NCBI RefSeq assembly: GCF_900142205.1 | Contig: NZ_FRAA01000001.1 | Location: 960,803 to 1,024,802, forward strand | Origin: Reichenbachiella agariperforans | GTDB taxonomy: Bacteria; Bacteroidota; Bacteroidia; Cytophagales; Cyclobacteriaceae | Reading direction: 5' to 3' | DNA length: 64,000 nt | Part shown: positions 5,879 to 14,089 of the stretch, in pieces | Numbering within the stretch: the stretch's first letter is position 1 | How the letters are laid out: the number at the start of each line of letters is the position of its first letter | The notes under the pieces: model-generated | Database searches by the model: none | What the model saw: only the letters and a program-made list of their open reading frames with translations | What the model was told of the DNA's origin: nothing | Position numbers and translations under genes: made by a program

Positions 5879-8717
5879 AGGCTCGTCTACAGATTTGGAT
5901 GTAGGGGCAATATTGGCACTTCTTCGTGTCATCGGTTTGGGTAAAATTGACGGAGGTGTTGAAAATCTCGGTTAGCAGGCCTTCTAAGACCTCACGAAAC
6001 TCCTCCTCTACCTCCTGGTAGTTCATGATTGTTCGTGCTTTGCGATCTGTACCTTTCTTTTGTCGGATCTGTCCATCAAAATCCCGCTGATAGAGGTCCT
6101 TGCTGTTGTACATCAGCGGCTGTATCGGCAACTGCGAATCTGGATGATTCTCTTTGTAGAGCATGGCATAGTAGAATAGCTGAAAAACTGCCTTGTTTCT
6201 ATTGGCAGAGTCGCCATCTATCAGCTCAGGGATGCCACTAAAGTCTCGCTCGTCCCGACCCGATTTATAATCCACGATTCGGATGTGCTGGTTCTTTTGA
6301 TCCACCCGATCGATCACACCTTTGAGGGCTACTTTGGCACTGCCCTCCATTGTCTCTATCGGGTAGTCGACTAGGTAGTCTGTGGACTCCAGTGCCAATA
6401 TATCGAATGGCGCATAGCGTCCATCTGCTCGCAATATCTCCACGACGAATTTCTTGACTACTTCGAGTACAATCAACTGTCTCCCTATGGTACGCTGCCC
6501 CTCTCCGACTTCCAGTTTATGAAACACAAAAGAACTTTTGACAGCTGTCTCTATTTCATTCTCCAGTGTCGCGATGGTATCGGTCGTGAGCTCCGTTGTA
6601 CCCTCATAGAGGTACTCCATGGCGGTATGCAGCAGGTTGCCCAGGAGTGACGGATCTATATCCTCTTTGATCTCCTTAGGCTCGTAGATCTCCTCGATGT
6701 ATTTGAAATAAAACTTTAAACTGCAATCGATGTAGGTGTTCAGCGCAGAGGGTGAAAGCCGCCTTGGGTTTTCACTCCCCAATAGATACCTCTTGAGCTG
6801 CACCAGCGCTTCACCTTCCTTGGTTTTAGTAATCTCGTGCGCAGGTTCGGCCTGCACATGTGTCATCACGGATGCTTCGGCGAACTGGATCGCTGACTCA
6901 TGTTTCAACTGCTGGATGTACCGACTGAGTTCTCCATTTTTGTTGAACTCCGTGATGTTGTTGTAGGTTACCCATAGGTTCTCTGTACTGTGTAGCAAGC
7001 GGTAAAACAAATAGGCCTGCATGGCGTCCTGATGCTCGGTCGTCGGGAGGTCAAATGCCTTTCGGATGTTGTAGGGCACAAAGGACGACTGGCTCGAATC
7101 CTTGGGCCAAGAGCCCTCGTTCATCCCCAGTATGAGTACGTTGGTAAAGCTCAGGTTACGCGTCTCCAGTATCCCCATGACCTGCAAGCCCCCATCGATC
7201 TCTCCCGTGAAGGGGAGCTTGATCGTGTTGCCGAGCTTCTTGAACAAACGCAGAAGAGACACCATCTGCAGTGCTACCTGATACTGCTCAGAGGCCTGCG
7301 CCAGTCGCTTGAATGTCGCATGCAGTGCCACTGCCACAGACTTGTCCAACTCCTGTAGTTGGCTCATGTCTAAGCCATGGATATAATCCACCAGTATCTG
7401 TAAGAACTCATTGGTCTCATCGGTAGGCCGAAGCAGTTGGCTCAGTACGGGCAGCAATACCTCCACTTCCTGAAGGCTGAAATAGAAGCGGTTGTTCTCT
7501 GTGCTGTGCGCTACGAAAGCATCTACTGAGGCCTTGTCTATCCCCAGCAGGTCATTGAATGCCAAGATCGACAGGATTTCTTTGTAGTTGAGCTGTCGGT
7601 TCTGATGGTGGGTCAGGCTTAGTTTTAGTGCTATGATCTTTTGCATCAAGATATAGAAGCGCGCATGACCGATAGACCAGCCCATGGTCACATTGACTTT
7701 GCTCACAGACGCTGGCAGCTTATCCAGCAGATTGGGCAGATAAGACTCGTCAGCCAAGATGACTAGCGTGTCTTTGAGTCCCTCGGGGCTGGCGGCTAGT
7801 TCATCTAGCTTTTGATTGGCAGCCATGATCTGCCCCATCTTCAAAGGTGCTGAGACCAACTCGATTCGTTTGTCTGGACTGTTGAGCTGTTCGATCACAT
7901 CCCTTTTGATAGATGGCCCCAACACATCATCCTGACCGTACGCTCTAAAAAACAGTCCTGCTTCTTGAAACTCGTTTTGGTAGTAGTATTGGTCGATCTC
8001 CCAGAAGATATCGCTGTTACCTCCCGCCAAACATCCCTTGATGATTTGCTCTTCAGCTTTGGTGAGGGCGTTGAAGCCTGCGAACCAGACTTGACGCTGC
8101 TCTAGCACATCATTTTGTTCGCAAAAGTCTCGAAACAACCGTCCCTTGTAGATCAGGTTTTGTTCCGCCAGCAGTTCGTTAAACTGCACATACAGCCGAT
8201 CGAGAATAGACCAAGTCTTGATAAACTCCGTCTGCTTCTTGTCCGGCTCTGGCAGGAACCCTTGCCAAAAGCCTTGTATGATTTTTTTGTCTTCCTCGGA
8301 GAGAAACTGGAAGGAGTCGTCCAGCTCCTTTTGGGATTTGATGACGCTAAAAATATGCTCCGTCTCTACGAGGTAATTGTCTATGTCATTGAAATCCTTG
8401 AGAATCATCTCACCCCACGGCAAAAACGCATCGAAGGGTTCAGCACTCGGCACGAGGATTTTGTAGGCTTTGTAGAGGATGAAACTGAGTTGTAGTTCGT
8501 CGGCTAGCTTCTTGTCCTGCTGCTCCTCTACGAAGGACTCAAAGGAAGTGATGACTGGAGACCAAACCGGCTTGTCATAGTATTCTGCCAGATAGCTCGC
8601 AAAATACAGCCCGGCACGTTTGTTAGGAAAAATCACATGCAGCGCGCCACAGTTTTCTTCAAACTGCTCCTTGCAGCGCAACGCTAATGATTGGAGAAAT
8701 CTGGTTGGGTGGCTCAC
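5877..8717 (-). CDS. AddB-like PD-(D/E)XK Fe-S nuclease
   Basis: 946 residues. The nuclease core lies in the last third, with RIVDYKSGRDERDF supplying the D-x-K part of a PD-(D/E)XK active site. Four cysteines match the AddB iron-sulfur cluster plan: one in ALNTYIDCSLKFYFKYIEEIYEP and three in CQYCPYIQIC (C-x2-C-x5-C). The N-terminal region has a UvrD/AddB-like layout but no Walker A motif; VIFPNKRAGLYFASYL stands where it would be, so the helicase part is probably structural. In AddAB this subunit helps process double-strand breaks. An AddA partner is not in the window. It is the last gene of the nhaC-exonuclease operon, with a 7-bp gap to the previous stop. Confidence 0.85.
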   Translation of the reverse strand: MSHPTRFLQSLALRCKEQFEENCGALHVIFPNKRAGLYFASYLAEYYDKPVWSPVITSFESFVEEQQDKKLADELQLSFILYKAYKILVPSAEPFDAFLPWGEMILKDFNDIDNYLVETEHIFSVIKSQKELDDSFQFLSEEDKKIIQGFWQGFLPEPDKKQTEFIKTWSILDRLYVQFNELLAEQNLIYKGRLFRDFCEQNDVLEQRQVWFAGFNALTKAEEQIIKGCLAGGNSDIFWEIDQYYYQNEFQEAGLFFRAYGQDDVLGPSIKRDVIEQLNSPDKRIELVSAPLKMGQIMAANQKLDELAASPEGLKDTLVILADESYLPNLLDKLPASVSKVNVTMGWSIGHARFYILMQKIIALKLSLTHHQNRQLNYKEILSILAFNDLLGIDKASVDAFVAHSTENNRFYFSLQEVEVLLPVLSQLLRPTDETNEFLQILVDYIHGLDMSQLQELDKSVAVALHATFKRLAQASEQYQVALQMVSLLRLFKKLGNTIKLPFTGEIDGGLQVMGILETRNLSFTNVLILGMNEGSWPKDSSQSSFVPYNIRKAFDLPTTEHQDAMQAYLFYRLLHSTENLWVTYNNITEFNKNGELSRYIQQLKHESAIQFAEASVMTHVQAEPAHEITKTKEGEALVQLKRYLLGSENPRRLSPSALNTYIDCSLKFYFKYIEEIYEPKEIKEDIDPSLLGNLLHTAMEYLYEGTTELTTDTIATLENEIETAVKSSFVFHKLEVGEGQRTIGRQLIVLEVVKKFVVEILRADGRYAPFDILALESTDYLVDYPIETMEGSAKVALKGVIDRVDQKNQHIRIVDYKSGRDERDFSGIPELIDGDSANRNKAVFQLFYYAMLYKENHPDSQLPIQPLMYNSKDLYQRDFDGQIRQKKGTDRKARTIMNYQEVEEEFREVLEGLLTEIFNTSVNFTQTDDTKKCQYCPYIQICRRA

Positions 8718-8724
8718 GCTATGC

Positions 8725-9309
8725 CTATTTATCTTCTAACTCGTCCATCTGCTCGAATACGTCTATGCATATCCAAGCATCCGTCGCGGCATAACTGATC
8801 TGGGCATCCGTCAACGTTTCGTTTTCCCAGTTGGAGACCTGCTGCCCCTTAGAGATGCGTCCGTCCATGAACATCCCAGCAAAGTTGCGTGCACCGATGC
8901 TTTCGAACCCTAGCTGTCTCGCCTTCTCGTTGAGATCGACAAACCCACGGGGTTTAAACTCCTTGATTTTTTTCAAATCCTTGATATCATCACGAATCCC
9001 TATACCCGCGATCGTGATGTTTGGATTCTCAAAAATATCGATAATCTCCTGCGGCAGCCCCGTCTGTAGCAGACGGATCAAATAGACTTTATCAGGCGTG
9101 GCAAGCTGTAGGAGCGCTACAGGGTGCACTTGCCCTTTTTTGAAAGCAGGCTTGGTCTCGGTATCGAACCCCAACAGGTCATATTGGCTGAGGTACTCAG
9201 CAGCTTCTTTTACATCATCTGGGTGATTGATGATGATGCTTTCGCCCTCATATTTGATGAGTGGCAGATCATTTACTTCTTGCTTTGTTATTTTTCTTAC
9301 TTCCATCAA
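8725..9309 (-). CDS. 3'-5' exonuclease domain protein (DEDDy, RNase D/WRN-type)
   Basis: 194 residues, essentially one exonuclease fold. Exo I is LLGFDTETKP (D49, E51), Exo II lies near GIGIRDDIKDL (around D107-D108), and Exo III is ISYAATDAW with Y173 and D177. That is the DEDDy pattern of RNase D and the WRN exonuclease. It should trim RNA or DNA 3' ends with two metal ions in the cytoplasm. There is no HRDC domain, unlike RNase D. The ATG overlaps the 3' end of nhaC by 4 bp, and the next gene encodes the AddB-like nuclease, so a nucleic-acid-processing role is plausible. Confidence 0.88.
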   Translation of the reverse strand: MMEVRKITKQEVNDLPLIKYEGESIIINHPDDVKEAAEYLSQYDLLGFDTETKPAFKKGQVHPVALLQLATPDKVYLIRLLQTGLPQEIIDIFENPNITIAGIGIRDDIKDLKKIKEFKPRGFVDLNEKARQLGFESIGARNFAGMFMDGRISKGQQVSNWENETLTDAQISYAATDAWICIDVFEQMDELEDK

Positions 9310-10754
9310 TCTTCTTTTTTGGTCAGTCTGCGAATCTTAATATTCAGGTATCCAAACAGCACGGTCATCAATGGGCTAATGATGTTAAAAAAACAGTAAG
9401 GTGCAAACGTGAGTGTACCCACACCCAAAACGGATGAGTGATAGGCTCCACAAGTATTCCATGGAATCAGTACAGAAGTCACTGTCCCCGAGTCTTCCAA
9501 TGTCCTACTCAAATTTTCTGGCGCTAGGCCTTTGTCTTTGTATATATCAGCATACATCCGTCCTGGCACGACGATCGCCAGATACTGATCCGATGCGGTA
9601 ACGTTGAAGAACACACATGTCCCCGCCGTAGAGGCGATCAACGACCCTGTAGAGTTGACCACTGAGATGATGGCACGTGCGATGCGTCTCAGCATGCCGC
9701 TGCTCTCCATCACACCACCAAATACCATGGCACTGATGATCAACCAAATCGTATTGAGCATACCATACATACCGCCAGAACTCAGCAGTTCGTTGACCAT
9801 CTCATGTGAGGTCGTGACCCCTACTGACCCATAGAGGGCTTTCATACTGCCGACGAACATCACTTTCCAGCTGGCGCCATCATAGCTTGATACTTCAGCG
9901 ACTATATTGGGTTGAAAGATGAGTGCAAACACAATCCCCAACAAAGCTCCAATCAACAGAGCAGGCAAGGCAGGAACCTTGCGAACAATCATGAATATCA
10001 CCAGTGCAGGCACGATGAAGAGTTCCCATGAGATGTAAAATTTTTCTTGGATGGCACTCAGTACAGAAGCGGTTCCTAAATCACCTGATGCCGAATCAAA
10101 AGTAAATCCCCACACCAAAAACACAATCAAAGTGATCACTATGGACGGTACCGTCGTGTAAGCCATATAACGGATATGCGTAAACAAATCTGTACCCGCC
10201 ATGGCTGGTGCGAGATTGGTAGTATCCGATAGCGGTGACATTTTGTCTCCAAAGTAAGCCCCTGACAAAATCGCTCCTGCCACCAAACCTTCGTGAATCC
10301 CCATCGTCTGCCCGATCCCTATCAAAGCAATACCGACAGTCGCCGAAGTAGTCCACGAGCTACCAGTCGCCATGGACACGATCGCACACACCACACAGGC
10401 CGCAAACAGGAATATCGTAGGATTTAATATCAACAAGCCATAATAGATCATCGCTGGTACGATACCACTGATCAACCAACTCCCTGCCAACGAACCTATC
10501 ATGAGTAAAATAAGAATCGAGGGCATGGCCGAATGGATACTTTTGGTAATCCCCCCAAGGATTTCGTCCCAATTAAAACCTAGTCGAATAGCCATCAGTG
10601 AAGCCACTGCCGCAGAAAGAATGAGTACAATCTGATTGGATCCGTCCAGAGCGGCATCACCAAAAACCGCCACATTGATGGTTAGAAATATAATCAGAAA
10701 TAGGATGGGTATAAATGCCTCCAGTAGGCTGGCTTCTCGTTTCTCTCTTACCAT
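9306..10754 (-). CDS. nhaC: NhaC-family Na+/H+ antiporter
   Basis: 482 residues with about eleven hydrophobic segments, so an inner-membrane carrier. The family signature ILSGAYFGDKMSPLSDTTNLAPAMAGTDLF near residues 165-195 is typical of NhaC, which exchanges Na+ (or malate/lactate in MleN-like members) for protons. A second signature is the SGTVTSVLIPWNTCGAYH region near the C-terminus. The exonuclease and AddB-like genes follow without room for a promoter. A terminator of the upstream proline dehydrogenase lies just before its start, so its promoter must fall close to 10755-10775. Confidence 0.92.
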   Translation of the reverse strand: MVREKREASLLEAFIPILFLIIFLTINVAVFGDAALDGSNQIVLILSAAVASLMAIRLGFNWDEILGGITKSIHSAMPSILILLMIGSLAGSWLISGIVPAMIYYGLLILNPTIFLFAACVVCAIVSMATGSSWTTSATVGIALIGIGQTMGIHEGLVAGAILSGAYFGDKMSPLSDTTNLAPAMAGTDLFTHIRYMAYTTVPSIVITLIVFLVWGFTFDSASGDLGTASVLSAIQEKFYISWELFIVPALVIFMIVRKVPALPALLIGALLGIVFALIFQPNIVAEVSSYDGASWKVMFVGSMKALYGSVGVTTSHEMVNELLSSGGMYGMLNTIWLIISAMVFGGVMESSGMLRRIARAIISVVNSTGSLIASTAGTCVFFNVTASDQYLAIVVPGRMYADIYKDKGLAPENLSRTLEDSGTVTSVLIPWNTCGAYHSSVLGVGTLTFAPYCFFNIISPLMTVLFGYLNIKIRRLTKKED

Positions 10755-10772
10755 CTAATCGTTACTCATACT

Positions 10773-10798
10773 AAAAAATCGGAAGATAGCGATTTTTT
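10773..10798 (-). terminator. Rho-independent terminator after proline dehydrogenase
   Basis: On the minus strand AAAAAATCG pairs with CGATTTTTT (10798-10790 with 10781-10773), with an 8-base loop and a T run. It lies 38 bp past the proline dehydrogenase stop and directly before nhaC. Confidence 0.75.
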
Positions 10799-10835
10799 AC
10801 CTTTGCTGTCAAGCAAAAGCAGGCTATCTCTCGGA

Positions 10836-12017
10836 TTACTTTGTTTTCCTGCGTTTCATCTCTCTTTTGACCAACCGAAACTCACGACTGCTCTGCCCTG
10901 CGATAGAGGTGTTCTCTGCTGCTCTGCGCATGAGGTACGGCAGCACTTTCTTCACAGGACCATAAGGCACGTACTTGGCTACATTGTATTGAAAATGTGC
11001 CAGTGTGTAGGACAGATTGTCGCTCATCCCATAGAGCTGTGCATAAAAAACCCTCGGATCGTCCTTGGCTAAGTTATGATCAGCCATCAGTTCGGTGAGG
11101 TATTTAGAACTTTGCTCGTTGTGCGTGCCTGCACAGAGGTAGATATTATCGATGTGCTCCACACAATACGCCAAAGCCTCGTCGTAGGCTTGATCGGTAG
11201 CTGCCTTGCTCGGCTGTATGGGGTCATCATAGCCTTTTTCCTCGGCACGCTCACGCTCCTTTTCCATGTATGCGCCACGGACGAGCTTTGCACCTATTTT
11301 GAATCCCTCAGTCTTCGCTACCTCATGTATGGCTTTCAGATTAGCCAACGAAGCTTTCTTATACATCTGATAGGTATTGAAAATATAGACCTTGTCTTGA
11401 TTATATCGGCGCATCATGTCATTGACGATCTCATCTATAGGCTCCTGAATCCAAGACTCTTCCGCATCAATAAAGAGGTACTTACCACTCTTCACCGCAA
11501 AGCTACAGATCTCATCCACCCGCGTTAGAAACTGCTGCCAACGCTGCTCCTCTTTGGTATCGAAAGCTTTGCCTTGCTGACGCTTGACCAATAGCGAGAA
11601 GGATACGAATCCTGTCAATTTCATGACACCCGTAGGAATGTGTGTCGACTGGTTCGAGAGGCGCAACGACTGGATGATCTCCTCTTTGTTTTGATCAAAA
11701 ACAGATTCTTTACTCTCCCCCTCTACAGAGTAATCTAAAATGGTATGAATATTCGACGCGCCAAGCTTCTCTACGGTCTTCATAGAATCCTTCAAAGATT
11801 CGCCTCCACAGAACTGTGCAAATATGGTCTTCTTGATAAAAAACTTGATGGGTAGATGAATACCTAGCGCCACCTGGGTCAACCAAATCCCTGTCTTGGC
11901 AATCACAGGACTATTCATGGTTGAAAATAGAAAATACATCCGCTTTAGATCAAAGTTACTCTTGTCACCAAAGGCAATTTCCGTATCGTCAAAACGGAGC
12001 TCATCTTTTACATTCAT
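10836..12017 (-). CDS. Proline dehydrogenase (monofunctional)
   Basis: 393 residues, matching the stand-alone FAD-dependent enzyme that oxidises proline to pyrroline-5-carboxylate. The barrel motifs are visible: KYLFIDAEESWIQEPID, VYIFNTYQMYKKASLANL, GAKLVRGAYMEKERERAEE (substrate- and flavin-binding Arg/Tyr region) and LCAGTHNEQSS. The C-terminal VPYGPVKKVLPYLMRRAAENT is the usual end, with the double Arg that holds the proline carboxylate. There is no fused P5C dehydrogenase or DNA-binding domain, so it is not a trifunctional PutA. It likely associates with the inner membrane to pass electrons to quinone. It is a single-gene unit with its own terminator. Confidence 0.93.
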   Translation of the reverse strand: MNVKDELRFDDTEIAFGDKSNFDLKRMYFLFSTMNSPVIAKTGIWLTQVALGIHLPIKFFIKKTIFAQFCGGESLKDSMKTVEKLGASNIHTILDYSVEGESKESVFDQNKEEIIQSLRLSNQSTHIPTGVMKLTGFVSFSLLVKRQQGKAFDTKEEQRWQQFLTRVDEICSFAVKSGKYLFIDAEESWIQEPIDEIVNDMMRRYNQDKVYIFNTYQMYKKASLANLKAIHEVAKTEGFKIGAKLVRGAYMEKERERAEEKGYDDPIQPSKAATDQAYDEALAYCVEHIDNIYLCAGTHNEQSSKYLTELMADHNLAKDDPRVFYAQLYGMSDNLSYTLAHFQYNVAKYVPYGPVKKVLPYLMRRAAENTSIAGQSSREFRLVKREMKRRKTK

Positions 12018-12181
12018 ACTATCATTTTTGGGTATCCAAATATAATAGTAGATATCAATATTCAGTATAGGGTCTGGAAGGTAAAAAGAAGAAGATCACA
12101 CCAACGGCTCTTTATGGATGGGAATGGTTGCGCGCAGTAGCATCTCAAAAAAAATCATGTAAACATTGATTCAAAGCGGTT

Positions 12182-12189
12182 TACTTTCG
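12182..12189 (+). promoter_or_regulatory. Possible Bacteroidota -7 box (TACTTTCG)
   Basis: Matches the Bacteroidota -7 consensus TAnnTTTG in seven of eight bases, 34 bp upstream of the TlpA-like start. No well-spaced -33 TTTG was found, so this is weak. Confidence 0.3.
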
Positions 12190-12222
12190 TAGTAACCTAA
12201 AAACAAGAATTATTACAAGTAT

Positions 12223-13347
12223 ATGACATCAAAAACATCCTCGTTCTTACTCCTCCTCGTCCTTGTCTATTTCTCCGCATGCACGTCCAGTGATCAGTCA
12301 GCCTCTTCAGTATTTTCTCTCGAAGTAACAGGTCTGTCAAACGATGCACTGCTCTACCAAGTAACCAATCCGGTGCAGCAGCAACGTGCGCTTGTCGATA
12401 CACTCCTAGTAGGACAAGGAACTAGTGTACTCAAAAACTACGACCTCCCTCCACACTATTATATCCTAGAGGCTGGAGACTTACAGATTCCAATCTTGGC
12501 AGACTCAGGCCAGCACATCAAAGTCCAAATCTCTGGATCAAACTATGCTGTAGCAGGATCAGAGGACACTGATCAGTACGAAGCATACGAGCAATTCCGA
12601 AAATCAATACTCCAAAAAACAGTCTACCCTGTCCGGGAGCAACTCTACGCACTCCGTGATCAAAACAACCCCGCAGATGCCGACTTGATCGAAAAACTAG
12701 GCCGTCAACAACTGCATGCTGAACAAGCCTATCGCGACACCTTAGTCCATGCCGTTCGAAAAATGGGTACATCTCTCGCGATCTATCCATCTACTATCCG
12801 ATGGACCAATGACCAAGACATCCCTTTCTACGACAGTATTGCGGCTGCCTTTGCTACCAAGTACCCCAACTCAACTATAGCATCCTATGTCACCGAAACG
12901 GTAGAAAAAATGAAACGCATCGCCATCGGCAGTCCAGCGAAAGATATACTCGCACAGGACACAACTGGCACTACTATCTCTCTGCATTCCTCCAAAAAGA
13001 CCTACACACTGATAGATTTTTGGGCAAGCTGGTGTTCGCCATGTCGCACAGAGAACCCTACTTTACAAAAGCTCTACAGCCAGTACAAAGACCAGGGCTT
13101 TGAAATCTACGGCGTAGCGATGGAGCACAACAAGAAGGCGTGGGTCAAAGCGCTCGACAAAGACAACCGCAACTGGATCAACGTCTCCAATATCAAAGGC
13201 TACCAAACGCAAAGCAGCCAAGACTACTCAGTCACGGCACTACCCAAAAACTTCCTAATCAACCAAGAAGGCATCATCCTCGCCAAGGACATCCATGGTG
13301 AAGACTTGGTAACAAAAATCGCATCCCTATTCGGAGATTCAGAATAG
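12223..13347 (+). CDS. TlpA-like thiol-disulfide oxidoreductase lipoprotein
   Basis: 374 residues. A lipoprotein signal ends at Cys20 (YFSAC). An N-terminal domain of about 200 residues resembles the DUF4369-type domain often fused to Bacteroidota thioredoxins. The thioredoxin domain starts near 236 (GSPAKDI). Its active site is WASWCSPC with Cys271 and Cys274, and the cis-proline loop is TALPKNFLI. Such proteins are tethered to a membrane facing the periplasm and reduce disulfides, for example in cytochrome c maturation, or help under oxidative stress. No ccm or ccs genes lie nearby, so the partner is unknown. It is transcribed alone. Confidence 0.9.
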   Translation: MTSKTSSFLLLLVLVYFSACTSSDQSASSVFSLEVTGLSNDALLYQVTNPVQQQRALVDTLLVGQGTSVLKNYDLPPHYYILEAGDLQIPILADSGQHIKVQISGSNYAVAGSEDTDQYEAYEQFRKSILQKTVYPVREQLYALRDQNNPADADLIEKLGRQQLHAEQAYRDTLVHAVRKMGTSLAIYPSTIRWTNDQDIPFYDSIAAAFATKYPNSTIASYVTETVEKMKRIAIGSPAKDILAQDTTGTTISLHSSKKTYTLIDFWASWCSPCRTENPTLQKLYSQYKDQGFEIYGVAMEHNKKAWVKALDKDNRNWINVSNIKGYQTQSSQDYSVTALPKNFLINQEGIILAKDIHGEDLVTKIASLFGDSE

Positions 13348-13459
13348 TTAAAATCTCCTAATATATGGAATCGCTAACCTTTGAGAATAGTCGAGTGTTT
13401 GGTTTACCGACACAAACTGATGAATACTATTTTGAATTTCATTATTACACACCTATTAT

Positions 13460-13465
13460 TGTACA
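13460..13465 (+). promoter_or_regulatory. TGTACA core of a probable YefM operator
   Basis: TGTACA lies inside the near-palindrome TTATTGTACACAATAA, 25 bp upstream of the antitoxin start. The E. coli YefM-YoeB operator uses palindromes with this same hexamer core (established knowledge). Its use here is inferred. Confidence 0.45.
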
Positions 13466-13490
13466 CAATAACGTACTAAATATAAAAATC

Positions 13491-13742
13491 ATGTTAATAG
13501 CTACATTATCAGATTTTAGAAAAAACATAAAACACTACGTGGATAGTGTCATTGATAATTTTGAAACTTTGATTATAAATCGAGGCAAAGACAGTGGGAT
13601 CGTCGTTATGTCACTGGACGAATATAATTCCTTGTGTGCGACGCAACATGAAATGTCATCCGTTACCAATAAGAAGCGACTGGATTCAGCAATTGAAAAA
13701 TTAAAAAGTAAAGATTCCTTTGAAAAAGACCTCTTGTCCTAA
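13491..13742 (+). CDS. yefM: Phd/YefM-family antitoxin
   Basis: 83 residues from the ATG at 13491. The open frame extends 42 codons upstream, but only this start gives the family N-terminus MLIATLSDFRKNIKHYVDSV. The DNA-binding N-terminal fold continues with TLIINRGKDSGIVVMSLDEYNSL, the classic Phd/YefM pattern. The C-terminal tail (IEKLKSKDSFEKDLLS) would wrap the toxin. The stop TAA shares its last base with the toxin ATG, indicating translational coupling. It should repress its own operon together with the toxin. Confidence 0.92.
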   Translation: MLIATLSDFRKNIKHYVDSVIDNFETLIINRGKDSGIVVMSLDEYNSLCATQHEMSSVTNKKRLDSAIEKLKSKDSFEKDLLS

Positions 13743-13999
13743 TGAAATTCATTTTCGTAGACGAATCTTGGGAAGACTATTTGTATTGGCAGAAAACGAA
13801 CAAAAAATACGTCAAGAAAATAAATGATTTACTAAAAGCTATTTCTCGTGAGCCTTATACTGGAATTGGGAAACCAGAGCCACTAAAACATAATTTTCAA
13901 GGGTTTTGGTCAAGACGCATTGATGGTGAGCATAGACTCATATATCAAGTGAAAGATGATGAAATTCATATAGCCAAGTGTAGGTTTCATTATGATTAA
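13742..13999 (+). CDS. yoeB: YoeB/Txe-family mRNA interferase toxin
   Basis: 85 residues, the usual YoeB length. Recognisable parts are SWEDYLYWQ near the N-terminus, KKINDLLKAISREPYTGIGKPEPLK, and the catalytic C-terminus GFWSRRIDGEHRLIYQVKDDEIHIAKCRFHYD. The GxWSRRI...EHRLVY and HY residues form the active site in YoeB, which cuts mRNA at the ribosomal A site. All the key residues are present, so the toxin looks functional. It is coupled to the antitoxin by a one-base overlap. Confidence 0.95.
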   Translation: MKFIFVDESWEDYLYWQKTNKKYVKKINDLLKAISREPYTGIGKPEPLKHNFQGFWSRRIDGEHRLIYQVKDDEIHIAKCRFHYD

Positions 14000-14036
14000 A
14001 TGGCTAACTGCTACAACCCTTTTTCAATACAGGACC

Positions 14037-14063
14037 AAAAAAAAAGCCACCCGTCTGGGTGGC
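14037..14063 (-). terminator. Rho-independent terminator after GH13 lipoprotein gene
   Basis: On the minus strand GCCACCC (14063-14057 complement) pairs with GGGTGGC across a 4-base loop, followed by nine T. It lies 27 bp beyond the stop at 14090 and faces the convergent toxin gene. Confidence 0.85.
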
Positions 14064-14089
14064 TCAAAACTTAGACTAATTACTATATA

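Noticed and set aside
13365-13490. N-terminal extension of the antitoxin
   Set aside because: The 42 extra codons lack family residues and cover the TGTACA operator-like site.
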